From the NCBI RefSeq assembly GCF_000172635.2, contig NC_018632.1, positions 2,790,001 to 2,854,000 on the forward strand: a stretch of 64,000 bases of DNA, in the 5' to 3' direction. Of the stretch, positions 51,028 through 58,635 are shown in pieces. A program made the position numbers and the translations under genes. The notes beneath the pieces are model-generated. The model worked only from the letters and a program-made list of their open reading frames with translations. It was not told the DNA's origin and ran no database searches. This DNA is from Alteromonas macleodii ATCC 27126 (lineage in GTDB: Bacteria > Pseudomonadota > Gammaproteobacteria > Enterobacterales > Alteromonadaceae). Every line of letters begins with the position of its first letter. The stretch's first letter is position 1.

Positions 51028-51816
51028 ATGCGAAATCTTATAAACGCAACCGTAACCCAAGTTCACCATTGGAATGACACTCTGTTTAGTTTCAAAACAA
51101 CGAGAGAATCATCTTTTCGTTTTGAAAGTGGTCAATTCGTTATGATTGGTCTTGAAGTAGATGGTAGGCCACTGATGAGGGCCTACAGCATCGCAAGCCC
51201 AAATTATGATGAGGAATTGGAATTTTTTAGTATTAAGGTGCCAGATGGTGCGCTTACTTCTCGCCTTCAAAATATAGAACCTGGTGACCAGGTAATGATT
51301 AATGTTAGGCCTACAGGTACGCTCGTGCCTGGTTTCTTGTTACCCGGAAAACATCTTTATTTGCTCAGCACTGGTACAGGTCTAGCACCATTTATGAGTA
51401 TTATCAGAGATCCTTTCATTTATGAAAGCTTTGAAAAAATTATATTAGTTCACGGAACGCGGTGGCGCTCTGAACTTGCCTATCAAAACGAAATTGAGCA
51501 CCAACTTCCTAACAACCCTTATTTCGGTGACGAAGTGCGTGAGAAACTCATTTACTATCCTACTGTTACGAGAGAAAGTTATGAGAAAAACGGTATCGCT
51601 CACGAAGGACGGATAACGAAGCTAATTGAAAGCGGAAAGTTGCTGGATGATATAGGTATGCCTGAATTAGACACTGAAAATGACAGATTCATGCTATGTG
51701 GCAACGACAATATGCTACAAGACCTTATGTCTATGCTAGACGACAAGGGCTTCTCGAAAGCTAACTCGCGCCGTCAGGGGCATTATGTAATTGAACAAGC
51801 ATTTATAGAAAAGTAA
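51028..51816 (+). CDS. fpr: Ferredoxin--NADP+ reductase
   Basis: FAD enzyme moving electrons between NADPH and ferredoxin or flavodoxin, used in Fe-S assembly, oxidative stress and iron release. The 262-residue protein has the FAD motif R51-A-Y-S54 (MRAYSIASPNYD), the NADP loop STGTGLAPF at about 114-122, and the C-terminal HYVIEQAFIEK of bacterial Fpr. It is the only + strand gene in the apt-adk segment and is probably controlled by the Fur-like site upstream. Confidence 0.92.
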   Translation: MRNLINATVTQVHHWNDTLFSFKTTRESSFRFESGQFVMIGLEVDGRPLMRAYSIASPNYDEELEFFSIKVPDGALTSRLQNIEPGDQVMINVRPTGTLVPGFLLPGKHLYLLSTGTGLAPFMSIIRDPFIYESFEKIILVHGTRWRSELAYQNEIEHQLPNNPYFGDEVREKLIYYPTVTRESYEKNGIAHEGRITKLIESGKLLDDIGMPELDTENDRFMLCGNDNMLQDLMSMLDDKGFSKANSRRQGHYVIEQAFIEK

Positions 51817-51864
51817 TGCGCAACGCATTGGCCTGACTATCGGCAACATTTTAAATTCTCAATA

Positions 51865-51893
51865 AAAATCGCCGGCGTGTTGCCGGCGATTTT
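51865..51893. terminator. Bidirectional terminator between fpr and ybaB
   Basis: AAAATCGCCGGC-gtgtt-GCCGGCGATTTT, perfect 12-bp stem with A and T runs on both sides, between convergent genes. Confidence 0.9.
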
Positions 51894-51952
51894 CTATGAT
51901 TTCACTCGCAAAATACTTGCAAGCTGTATCGCTTCTAGCTTTACATAATTAT

Positions 51953-52279
51953 TTAAAACGGCATTTTGAAGCCAGGAGGTAATGGCATTCCGCCAGTTAC
52001 ATCACCCATCTTCTCTTTGCTAGTTTCTTGAACTCGACGTACCGCGTCGTTAAATGCTGCAGCAACCAAATCTTCAACCATATCTTTGTCGTCGTCCATC
52101 AATGACTCATCAATGTCTACACGACGTACGTTGTGGTTGCACGTCATGGTTACTTTAACCATGCCTGCACCCGCTTCACCTGTTACTTCAATTTTGGCTA
52201 GGTCGTCTTGTGCTTTTTGCATGCGCTCTTGCATTTGCTGCGCCTGCTTCATGATATTGCCCATTCCACCTTTAAACAT
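51953..52279 (-). CDS. ybaB: YbaB/EbfC family nucleoid-associated protein
   Basis: Small DNA-binding dimer often encoded with dnaX and recR. The 108-residue protein has the family core around [20 protein letters not shown] and [17 protein letters not shown]. It follows dnaX on the same strand by 38 bases. In E. coli recR comes next; here that order is broken by the inserted block. Confidence 0.95.
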   Translation of the reverse strand: MFKGGMGNIMKQAQQMQERMQKAQDDLAKIEVTGEAGAGMVKVTMTCNHNVRRVDIDESLMDDDKDMVEDLVAAAFNDAVRRVQETSKEKMGDVTGGMPLPPGFKMPF

Positions 52280-52317
52280 AATTTTTGTCTCGCTTCGTTT
52301 TGGTGTTAATAATTCTG

Positions 52318-55300
52318 CTATCGCGCTTTAACCGAATCGGTTAGCACTGACGCATCGAAAGTCGATAGCAATGCTTGAATTGTATCGTCGGTTTTAATCA
52401 CCGAGTGTGCATGCGCATGGCGCATGGCATGAATCTCTTGTTGTAACGCAAAAGGTGTAGATGCTGGTTCACCTAACGTGATATTTACTTCAACGTTTTC
52501 ACCCAACCCATGATGAATTGCATCAACCAATTGCTTTCTCGCACTATCATTTAATAAATGCGTCTGACTGTGGTCAATTTCAAGGGACACTTGATTGCCC
52601 GCTCGAGAAAATGATGCGTGCAGCACCAACTGTTTGAGTAGACCAGCAACTGGCATTTGCTCAACTAGATTGCTCCATTCGTCAATTTGGCTAGCGTGAG
52701 TTAATTTGCTTCCGTCATTTAAGTACGCTTTTAACTGCCCGTTATAGGTACTGCTCAGCGGCGTATCAAAATTTAGAGCATCCCGCGCAAAAGACCGATC
52801 TCCCGCACTTTCCATCTGCTCAGGGGCACTGTCGTAATTCGAACTGCTATCTGAGGGCGCTTCAACATAATCAGCACCTTCAACGTGTTGAGGTGGTTGA
52901 TTATCGTAATCAGTAGCCCAAGGTGGCATATCCTCAACCGGTGTTTCCGAGTTTGATTGCGCCTCAGATTCGTCATTTGAAAAAGGCATATCCTCTTCAA
53001 ATTCATCAAGCAAGAAATCGCTCGTGTTGTTTGAGCTAGAATGACTCTTTTCTGACTCGCTAGTATGCATAGTGTTAGAAGAATGCGCGTGAGTATTACC
53101 TAAAGACGAGCCTGAATTTGTACTTTCCAGTTGAGGAGTGTCAACGCGCGCAACACTATTGTCTTTATGTTCTGAGCCGCTATCTATGTTCTCTCTAAGC
53201 TCTGGGCTATTATTTAGAGGCTTAGGGCTACTATTTAGAGGCTCAGAGCTATGGTCTTGCAGCTCACGGCTGTCTTCATGCCCAATGGGGTTTAAATCAC
53301 CACTCTTGATTTCGTTACCAGCGTTAGCCTGCCCTGCACTATTATCGCTACCCTTGTTAACTCCATGTGCAGTTTGTGCAGTACTCAAAGCCTCGGCTTT
53401 ACTTCTGGTAAAGCGCGCTTGAATATCACTTGCACTTTCGGTCTTAGCATTTGCTGCGCTGGTACTTTTTGACTCTGCGTCTTGTGCTTTTCTTTGCTTT
53501 AACTTTTGACGAAGTGCCAACATATCAGCCGTAGAGGTAAGCTGCTCTTCGGCGGTTAATGAGGACGGTTCGTTCTCGTGTGCCAACGACTCGCTGTTTT
53601 TATCAGAGCCTTTAGCGTTACGAGAGCCCTCAGCGTCATGAGAGCCTTCAACGTTATGAAAACCTTCAGCGTCATAAGAGCCTTCAGCGCTTTGAAAACC
53701 TTCAAAACCTAAGGAACCATCATCTTCTGACGGAGGTGGCATATCGTCCATGTAAGCATCTAACGGAGGTCCATCGAAATATTGCGCTGCTTCGTTATGG
53801 GGCGCACTGACTTCACTTGGCGTTGGTTCAAGCTCTGCAACAACGCTCTCTGTTTGTACCGCTTGTACCGCGGTGTTTTCTACGGGTTGCTCTTCAAAAG
53901 ACGAAGTTGGAGCTGGCTTTACGGATTCATCATCATGTGAAGCATCACGCTCAAGTGCCGTTGTTTGAGTCGTCGTTGCACCTGACTCTGCATGAGGTAG
54001 CGCCGACAGAGTATCACTTCCACTCAACTCGCTTTCATCAGCGGCTGCGTGTTTCTGCTCTTGCTGTGATTCAAATGGAGACGTCGATTGTTCTTGCTGC
54101 TCTTTTTCACTTATTGATGTAGCAAGTGAATCAGGGGTAGATGGCGCACTTTCTAACGACTGAGCAGAGGTAGATTCAACCGATAGATGTGAAGGCCTCT
54201 CCTCCTGCACATTGGTTGCAGAAGTTTCGCTTAACGGCGCTTCCTCCTGCTTACCGACGTTTCCCGGGCCACCACTGGAAGAAGCATGATCTACAGGTAA
54301 ACTATGCTCACTCCTCCCGTTTTCAATCTCGCTTGCGGTGTCGTTGATGGGGGTATTTGGAGCAAACGACATCATTCGCATCAATGTCATTTCAAACGCA
54401 CTTTTTCCATCCGCAGAAAACGGTAAGTCTTTTCTTCCTTGCAGTGCAATCTGATAAAGCAGCTGCACTTGCTCAGCTGGAATAGTTTTCGCTAATTGAA
54501 ATATCGCTTTAGCCGATGTAGTTTCTAGCTTACATGCTTCAGGCACCCATTGCGTTAATGCTATTTGGTGCAGCAGGCTAGCCAATTCGCTGTGTACGTT
54601 GTCATAATCGGGGGCTTGCTCTGCGATGTCATTGACCAACTGCAATACATCAGCAGGACTTTTACTTACCACAGCATGAACCACTTTAAGCAACTGGTTC
54701 TTGTCCATCAGCCCCAGCATATCGGTTACCACCGATGCCAACACTTGATTTCCACCCTGTGCAATCGCTTGGTCAGTTAAACTCAGCGCATCACGCATAC
54801 TGCCCTGGGCGGCTCTTGCCAAAAGCGCTAGCGCTTGTGGCTCAAAAGGCAGCTGTTCATGCTCTAAAATATGCTGCAGCTGTCCAACAATCTGCTCCCG
54901 AGACATGGCTTTCAAGTTAAACTGCAAGCAACGGGATAAGATGGTTATCGGAAGCTTTTGAGGATCGGTGGTAGCCAGTAAGAACTTAACGTGTGGAGGT
55001 GGCTCTTCCAGCGTTTTTAACAGCGCATTAAAGCTGTGTTTTGAAAGCATGTGTACCTCATCGATAAGGTACACTTTGTAACGCCCGCGAGTGGGTTTGT
55101 ATTGCACGTTATCAAGAAGCTCGCGAGTATCCTCAACTTTGGTTCTTGATGCAGCGTCAATCTCTAACAAATCAACGTAGTTCCCCTGCTCTATATCTTT
55201 ACAGGTGTTACATTGACCGCAAGGGTTTGCCCCTTGTCCTTCTTCGCAGTTAAGGCTTTTCGAAAAAATACGTGCAATGGTAGTTTTACCTACGCCTCGC

Positions 55301-55437
55301 GTACCTGTAAACAGATAAGCGTGGTGTAGACGATCGTTATCCAAAGCATTTGAAATGGCAGAGACAACATGTTCCTGACCCACAAGTTCACTGAACTTGC
55401 CCGGTCGCCACTTCCTTGCTAGTACCTGATAACTCAT
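52318..55437 (-). CDS. dnaX: DNA polymerase III subunits gamma/tau
   Basis: Clamp-loader ATPase and replisome organiser. Domains I-III (about residues 1-365) have Walker [10 protein letters not shown], the zinc module with four cysteines near residues 64-79, LIDEVHMLS and the SRC motif in ILSRCLQF. A very long Ser/Glu/Asn-rich linker (about 370-890) follows, then the tau C-terminal domain (about 900-1039). The 1039 residues greatly exceed E. coli (643), entirely through the linker. A tandem 18-bp repeat lies in it (53604-53711). I did not see the A-AAA-AAG slippage heptamer by eye, so gamma may not be made by frameshift here. Confidence 0.93.
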   Translation of the reverse strand: MSYQVLARKWRPGKFSELVGQEHVVSAISNALDNDRLHHAYLFTGTRGVGKTTIARIFSKSLNCEEGQGANPCGQCNTCKDIEQGNYVDLLEIDAASRTKVEDTRELLDNVQYKPTRGRYKVYLIDEVHMLSKHSFNALLKTLEEPPPHVKFLLATTDPQKLPITILSRCLQFNLKAMSREQIVGQLQHILEHEQLPFEPQALALLARAAQGSMRDALSLTDQAIAQGGNQVLASVVTDMLGLMDKNQLLKVVHAVVSKSPADVLQLVNDIAEQAPDYDNVHSELASLLHQIALTQWVPEACKLETTSAKAIFQLAKTIPAEQVQLLYQIALQGRKDLPFSADGKSAFEMTLMRMMSFAPNTPINDTASEIENGRSEHSLPVDHASSSGGPGNVGKQEEAPLSETSATNVQEERPSHLSVESTSAQSLESAPSTPDSLATSISEKEQQEQSTSPFESQQEQKHAAADESELSGSDTLSALPHAESGATTTQTTALERDASHDDESVKPAPTSSFEEQPVENTAVQAVQTESVVAELEPTPSEVSAPHNEAAQYFDGPPLDAYMDDMPPPSEDDGSLGFEGFQSAEGSYDAEGFHNVEGSHDAEGSRNAKGSDKNSESLAHENEPSSLTAEEQLTSTADMLALRQKLKQRKAQDAESKSTSAANAKTESASDIQARFTRSKAEALSTAQTAHGVNKGSDNSAGQANAGNEIKSGDLNPIGHEDSRELQDHSSEPLNSSPKPLNNSPELRENIDSGSEHKDNSVARVDTPQLESTNSGSSLGNTHAHSSNTMHTSESEKSHSSSNNTSDFLLDEFEEDMPFSNDESEAQSNSETPVEDMPPWATDYDNQPPQHVEGADYVEAPSDSSSNYDSAPEQMESAGDRSFARDALNFDTPLSSTYNGQLKAYLNDGSKLTHASQIDEWSNLVEQMPVAGLLKQLVLHASFSRAGNQVSLEIDHSQTHLLNDSARKQLVDAIHHGLGENVEVNITLGEPASTPFALQQEIHAMRHAHAHSVIKTDDTIQALLSTFDASVLTDSVKAR
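53604..53711 (-). repeat. 18-bp tandem repeat inside dnaX
   Basis: About six imperfect copies of an 18-base unit (for example gagagccttcaacgttat) encode a six-residue repeat of the form E-G-[FS]-x-[ND]-[AV] in the linker of DnaX. The unit length keeps the frame, so copy number can vary without breaking the gene. Confidence 0.85.
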
Positions 55438-55478
55438 TATTACGTATTTCGCCTTTTGCTAGTTATGCTTTATAGCGA

Positions 55479-56015
55479 TTATTCGCCTTCAAACTCACAA
55501 ATAGAGTAGCTTTCTATATCAAGCGTACTCAATTTCTTCTCGCCACCTAAGTCCGGTAAGTTAATAACAAAACCTGCATGGTTTACTTCACCGCCTAGTG
55601 AACGAATTAGTTTCGCAGAAGCGGCTATCGTTCCACCAGTTGCAAGTAAATCGTCAATAAGAAGGACTTTATCACCTGGCTCAATGGCATCTTTATGGAT
55701 TTCCAATGTATCCATGCCATATTCAAGCTCGTAGCTCTCGCTAACTACTTCACGAGGAAGTTTGTTGGGTTTTCTCACTGGAACAAAACCAATGCCCATT
55801 TCGATGGCCAATGGCGCACCAAAAAGGAACCCGCGTGCTTCAGTACCTGCTATCTTGGTAAATCCCATACCTTGATACTTTTCTACAAGTAACGAGATAC
55901 AGCTACTAAATGCTTTGTGATCTTCTAAAACGCTGGTCACATCTCTAAATAAAATACCTGGCTTTGGATAGTCAGGTACGGTTTTCACTACTGATTTAAT
56001 ATATTCTGCAGTCAC
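55479..56015 (-). CDS. apt: Adenine phosphoribosyltransferase
   Basis: Purine salvage enzyme: adenine + PRPP to AMP. The 178-residue protein has the PRPP motif [13 protein letters not shown] at about residues 118-130 and [14 protein letters not shown] near residues 58-71. It is the gene ahead of dnaX, as in E. coli. A 40-codon membrane-protein gene ends 22 bases upstream. Confidence 0.96.
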   Translation of the reverse strand: MTAEYIKSVVKTVPDYPKPGILFRDVTSVLEDHKAFSSCISLLVEKYQGMGFTKIAGTEARGFLFGAPLAIEMGIGFVPVRKPNKLPREVVSESYELEYGMDTLEIHKDAIEPGDKVLLIDDLLATGGTIAASAKLIRSLGGEVNHAGFVINLPDLGGEKKLSTLDIESYSICEFEGE

Positions 56016-56037
56016 AATTATGCCTTGAATGTCTGCG

Positions 56038-56160
56038 TTATAACCAGAAGGTGAACCAGCCGGCGATGATATGCATCAACGGGAACGCGATTAGAGTTAC
56101 TAGCGATGCTAGAAAGTACCACTTGTTATAGACTTCTTTGAAATCTGAATTGTCAGCCAT
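56038..56160 (-). CDS. Very small single-helix membrane protein upstream of apt
   Basis: A 40-codon frame starting ATG 56160 and ending TAA 56038. It begins [16 protein letters not shown] and has one hydrophobic helix of about 20 residues (from about 15 to 36) with an aromatic C-terminal end. AGGT lies 7 bases upstream of the ATG. The composition (polar, charged N-terminus then a clean membrane segment) suggests a real small protein; it would be co-transcribed with apt 22 bases downstream. Family unknown. Confidence 0.6.
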   Translation of the reverse strand: MADNSDFKEVYNKWYFLASLVTLIAFPLMHIIAGWFTFWL

Positions 56161-56313
56161 TTGCACTACCTAAACAATTTTGTGAACAAAAAAATGGTGC
56201 TAAATGTTAATCGAAAGCAAGCCCGATTGACAGCGCTAATATGATCGATCGCTCACTTTCAGACCAGATCCTGGCGAAAGTTTAATATAAAGCAGGTAAA
56301 TAGTAATGGTTAC

Positions 56314-57078
56314 TTAGGATACTGGAAGGAGTATTCCTTTTTGTAGCATGTCAGTGAGGGTCTGGTTCATACCATTTATAAGCACGTTTGAAGGAATTTG
56401 GGGAAGTTGCTGGCACAACGACTCAGCTAATTGTTCTATTTCCATTCCCACTTCGTGCTGTTCCAGCGTATTGACTAAAATAGCCGTCACTGGATTAACA
56501 TGAGTAAATTGAACATCAAACTCACGGTCTCTGTAAACAACGTAGAACTGCTGTTCTTGAGCAGGTTGCTCTGGGATATAATCCTCACCAATTAAATGGA
56601 CTTCAAATCGGTACGCTGCCAAAGAGGCGTAAGGGGACACCCTTATTGCTGTAACGTTGTTTCCTTGTTGGTAGAATTCAACGTTGTCTTCGTTCTTTCT
56701 GATACTGATGTCAAGCTCTAGCCACTCATAGTGAGCAAGTTCCGCAGTAAAATCTGGAAGAGTAATATCGAAGGTTGGCTGTGTTGATAGGTATTCAACG
56801 AACTCTTTACTTATTTCTGCAAAATAGGGGGAACGACACTCGTGCTCAATAAAAAATTGACGCACAATACTCTCCCATCCTTTTTCACCATACTGTTTTA
56901 CCACAATAGATTTTAAAACTGGAAAACCGGTACTGACGAAATTATCGATGTTGTTAAAAAACAGGGATTGATAGATTTGCATCCGACGAATGTTTTCAGC
57001 GTCGGTATCACAAAATGTCTGAGGGTCTTTGATCGCATCAACGAACGTTTTTTGAGTGGTTTGAAATGACTGAGTCAC
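56314..57078 (-). CDS. hvfC: HvfC-like DUF2063 protein (RiPP-modification partner)
   Basis: Partner of the DUF692 enzyme in Hvf/bufferin systems; it carries a DUF2063 domain thought to recognise the precursor peptide. The 254-residue protein has the DUF2063 region at the N-terminus (about 8-100, with I-R-R-M-Q-I-Y-Q-S-L-F-F-N-N-I near residues 29-43 and GFPVLKSIV) and a second domain behind it (about 130-254). Its start overlaps the hvfB stop by 4 bases (ATGA). No DoxX-type gene follows. Confidence 0.87.
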   Translation of the reverse strand: MTQSFQTTQKTFVDAIKDPQTFCDTDAENIRRMQIYQSLFFNNIDNFVSTGFPVLKSIVVKQYGEKGWESIVRQFFIEHECRSPYFAEISKEFVEYLSTQPTFDITLPDFTAELAHYEWLELDISIRKNEDNVEFYQQGNNVTAIRVSPYASLAAYRFEVHLIGEDYIPEQPAQEQQFYVVYRDREFDVQFTHVNPVTAILVNTLEQHEVGMEIEQLAESLCQQLPQIPSNVLINGMNQTLTDMLQKGILLPVS

Positions 57079-57926
57079 GCGACACTTCCTTTAACGTTTG
57101 ATACTCGAACAGCTTCGCATTTTGCTTGAATTTGCTTAATTTTCTTCACTTCTGCCAGTAATTCGCTTAACGGGGGAATATTAAAATCACGCTCTAGTAA
57201 CGTTGGAAATACGCCGTGAGTGAGGTAAGCGTGCTCCAACAAATCCCAAACTGGCTCAATGACATCAGCCCCGTGAGTATCAACTTTCAAATCCTCAGCT
57301 TCATCATAATGACCAGCAATATGGCCATACACAATTTTGTCTGAGGGTAAGCCGTTAATAAACGCTTTCGCATCGTATTTATGGTTGATACTGTTCACGT
57401 AAACATTGTTTACGTCGAGAAGCATTTTGCACCCCGATTCTTTTAGTATGCTCTTAGTAAATTCAAGCTCATCCATCTCTTGGCCTGGCGCAATGTAATA
57501 AGAGACATTTTCTAAGACCAGCGGTCGTTCGATGATATCTTGAACTTGAACAATTCGAGATACTACGTGCTTAATCGCGTCTTCAGTAAAAGGAATTGGC
57601 ATCAGATCGTACATATGCCCGTTGCCAGAACAAAAGCTTAAGTGCTCGCTATACAATGCAATATTGTTTGCATCTAAAAATCGCTTAACGGTTTTTACAA
57701 ACTCGACATCTAGTTTGTCGCTACTTCCGATAGACAAAGATAAACCATGAGTTGTAAAGGGAGCTTGCGAAGACGCTTGCTGAAATTGTTCTTGGTACTT
57801 CCCACCAAGTGGGATCCAATTTTCAGGGGCTACTTCCCAAAAATCGACTTCAGATGGCAATGTAGGTAAAAGCGCTTTTAGCATTTCCCGACGAAACCCA
57901 AGACCTGCGCCACAGATGTTTTTCAT
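57075..57926 (-). CDS. hvfB: HvfB-like DUF692 multinuclear iron enzyme
   Basis: DUF692 TIM-barrel protein related to MbnB, HvfB and BufB, iron enzymes that oxidise cysteines in a precursor peptide. 283 residues from ATG 57926 (AAGGGGAAG ahead); a longer frame to 57980 is less likely. Expected iron-ligand positions are seen: H60 (TTHGLSLS), E94-H95 (YSEHLSF), E139-N140 (VLENVSYY), D171 and N173 (LLDVNNVYVN), H202 and H206 (GHIAGHYDE), D217-H219 (DTHG), and E245 (LLERDFNIPP). It lies between the precursor gene and hvfC. Confidence 0.9.
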   Translation of the reverse strand: MKNICGAGLGFRREMLKALLPTLPSEVDFWEVAPENWIPLGGKYQEQFQQASSQAPFTTHGLSLSIGSSDKLDVEFVKTVKRFLDANNIALYSEHLSFCSGNGHMYDLMPIPFTEDAIKHVVSRIVQVQDIIERPLVLENVSYYIAPGQEMDELEFTKSILKESGCKMLLDVNNVYVNSINHKYDAKAFINGLPSDKIVYGHIAGHYDEAEDLKVDTHGADVIEPVWDLLEHAYLTHGVFPTLLERDFNIPPLSELLAEVKKIKQIQAKCEAVRVSNVKGSVA

Positions 57927-58022
57927 ATCTTCCCCTTTACCGCATGGGATTGCACAATAGTAACGTACGTTACTAGACAAAAAAGGCCATCATTCGACAG
58001 CCACTTTTTGCTAAGCGTAACT

Positions 58023-58057
58023 CGTGTAGCCTTCATCATTCTTTTTCAAGCTACACG
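58023..58057. repeat. Inverted repeat between hvfA and hvfB
   Basis: CGTGTAGC (58023-58030) and GCTACACG (58050-58057) are exact reverse complements with a 19-base loop, in the 149-bp hvfA-hvfB gap. The T-run follows on the + strand only (58061-58066). On the minus transcript it could still fold and set hvfA above hvfB. Confidence 0.6.
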
Positions 58058-58075
58058 ATGTTTTTTGAATGGCGG

Positions 58076-58405
58076 TTACATGCTACCGCATTTACCTTCG
58101 CCGCACTTGCCTTCTTTACCAGCTTTCTTATCGCCACCACATTTACCTTCGCCGCACTTGCCTTCTTTGTCAGCTTTCTTGTCGCCGCCGCACTTACCTT
58201 CTCCGCACTTGCCTTCTTTCTCTGCTTTGTCGCCGCCACATTTTCCTTCGCCACACTTGCCTTCCGCAGCGAATTGGCTATAACCAGATTCTAATGCTTG
58301 CATACCAAATGGATTTACATCAGCTACTGCAACCGTTGACGCCAAAGAGCCAATTACAACTGCACCCAACGCTGTCGCTACTGATGATTTTTTGATTTGT
58401 TTCAT
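58076..58405 (-). CDS. hvfA: HvfA-like copper-binding RiPP precursor with eight EGKCG motifs
   Basis: Exported precursor peptide of 109 residues. The signal peptide covers residues 1-28 (ends A-V-A). The mature part starts DVNPF, has a short leader-like segment (about 29-47), then eight EGKCG motifs in four pairs (Cys 51, 56, 67, 72, 84, 89, 101 and 106) separated by G-G-D-K plus three or four residues. In related systems the HvfB/HvfC complex modifies EGKCG cysteines to copper-binding groups. ATG 58405 has GAGGG 7 bases upstream. It is first in the operon, ahead of hvfB and hvfC. Confidence 0.88.
   Translation of the reverse strand: MKQIKKSSVATALGAVVIGSLASTVAVADVNPFGMQALESGYSQFAAEGKCGEGKCGGDKAEKEGKCGEGKCGGDKKADKEGKCGEGKCGGDKKAGKEGKCGEGKCGSM
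58085..58264 (-). repeat. Coding repeat of paired EGKCG units
   Basis: Four tandem units of 48-51 bases, each coding for EGKCGEGKCG plus a G-D-K-rich spacer. The copies are nearly identical at DNA level, pointing to recent duplication. Core of the HvfA-like precursor. Confidence 0.9.
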
Positions 58406-58493
58406 TGATGTACCCTCAATAATATTAGTCATGTTTGACGCACAGTAAGCACGTGTACTTTAAAAGACCCTGTGGGCTTAAAGGATATTTCAC

Positions 58494-58522
58494 AAAAATT
58501 AATTTTTTTACAATTAATTTTT
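58494..58522. promoter_or_regulatory. AT-rich double repeat in the hvfA/regulator promoter region
   Basis: AAAAATTAATT (58494-58504) and AATTAATTTTT (58512-58522) are perfect inverted repeats. The same DNA also reads as a direct repeat of AATTAATTTTT 15 bases apart (58497 and 58512). Winged-helix regulators often use direct repeats, but the AT richness makes chance possible. Confidence 0.4.
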
Positions 58523-58635
58523 ATGACATTGATATTAAAAGGTTTTATATTAACAAAAGTGCATCTGCATACTTTTACAATAAGTTAACAGAAAAAGTTA
58601 AGTACAGTACCTACAAAAAGTACAGGGTAAACGCG

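Noticed and set aside
56161..56313. Possible SRP RNA (ffs) near dnaX
   Set aside because: The conserved GGTCAGG/GGAAGCAGC region could not be found in this gap or in the other gaps around dnaX.
58058..58395. Several + frames opposite hvfA rich in Leu/Phe/Ala or Pro/Ser
   Set aside because: They mirror the EGKCG repeat on the other strand; open frames arise from the repeat and GC-skewed codons.
58435..58635. N-terminal extension of the nSTAND regulator
   Set aside because: The 67 added codons are Lys/Phe/Tyr/Asn-rich from AT-rich promoter DNA; the winged helix begins at the GTG 58636.
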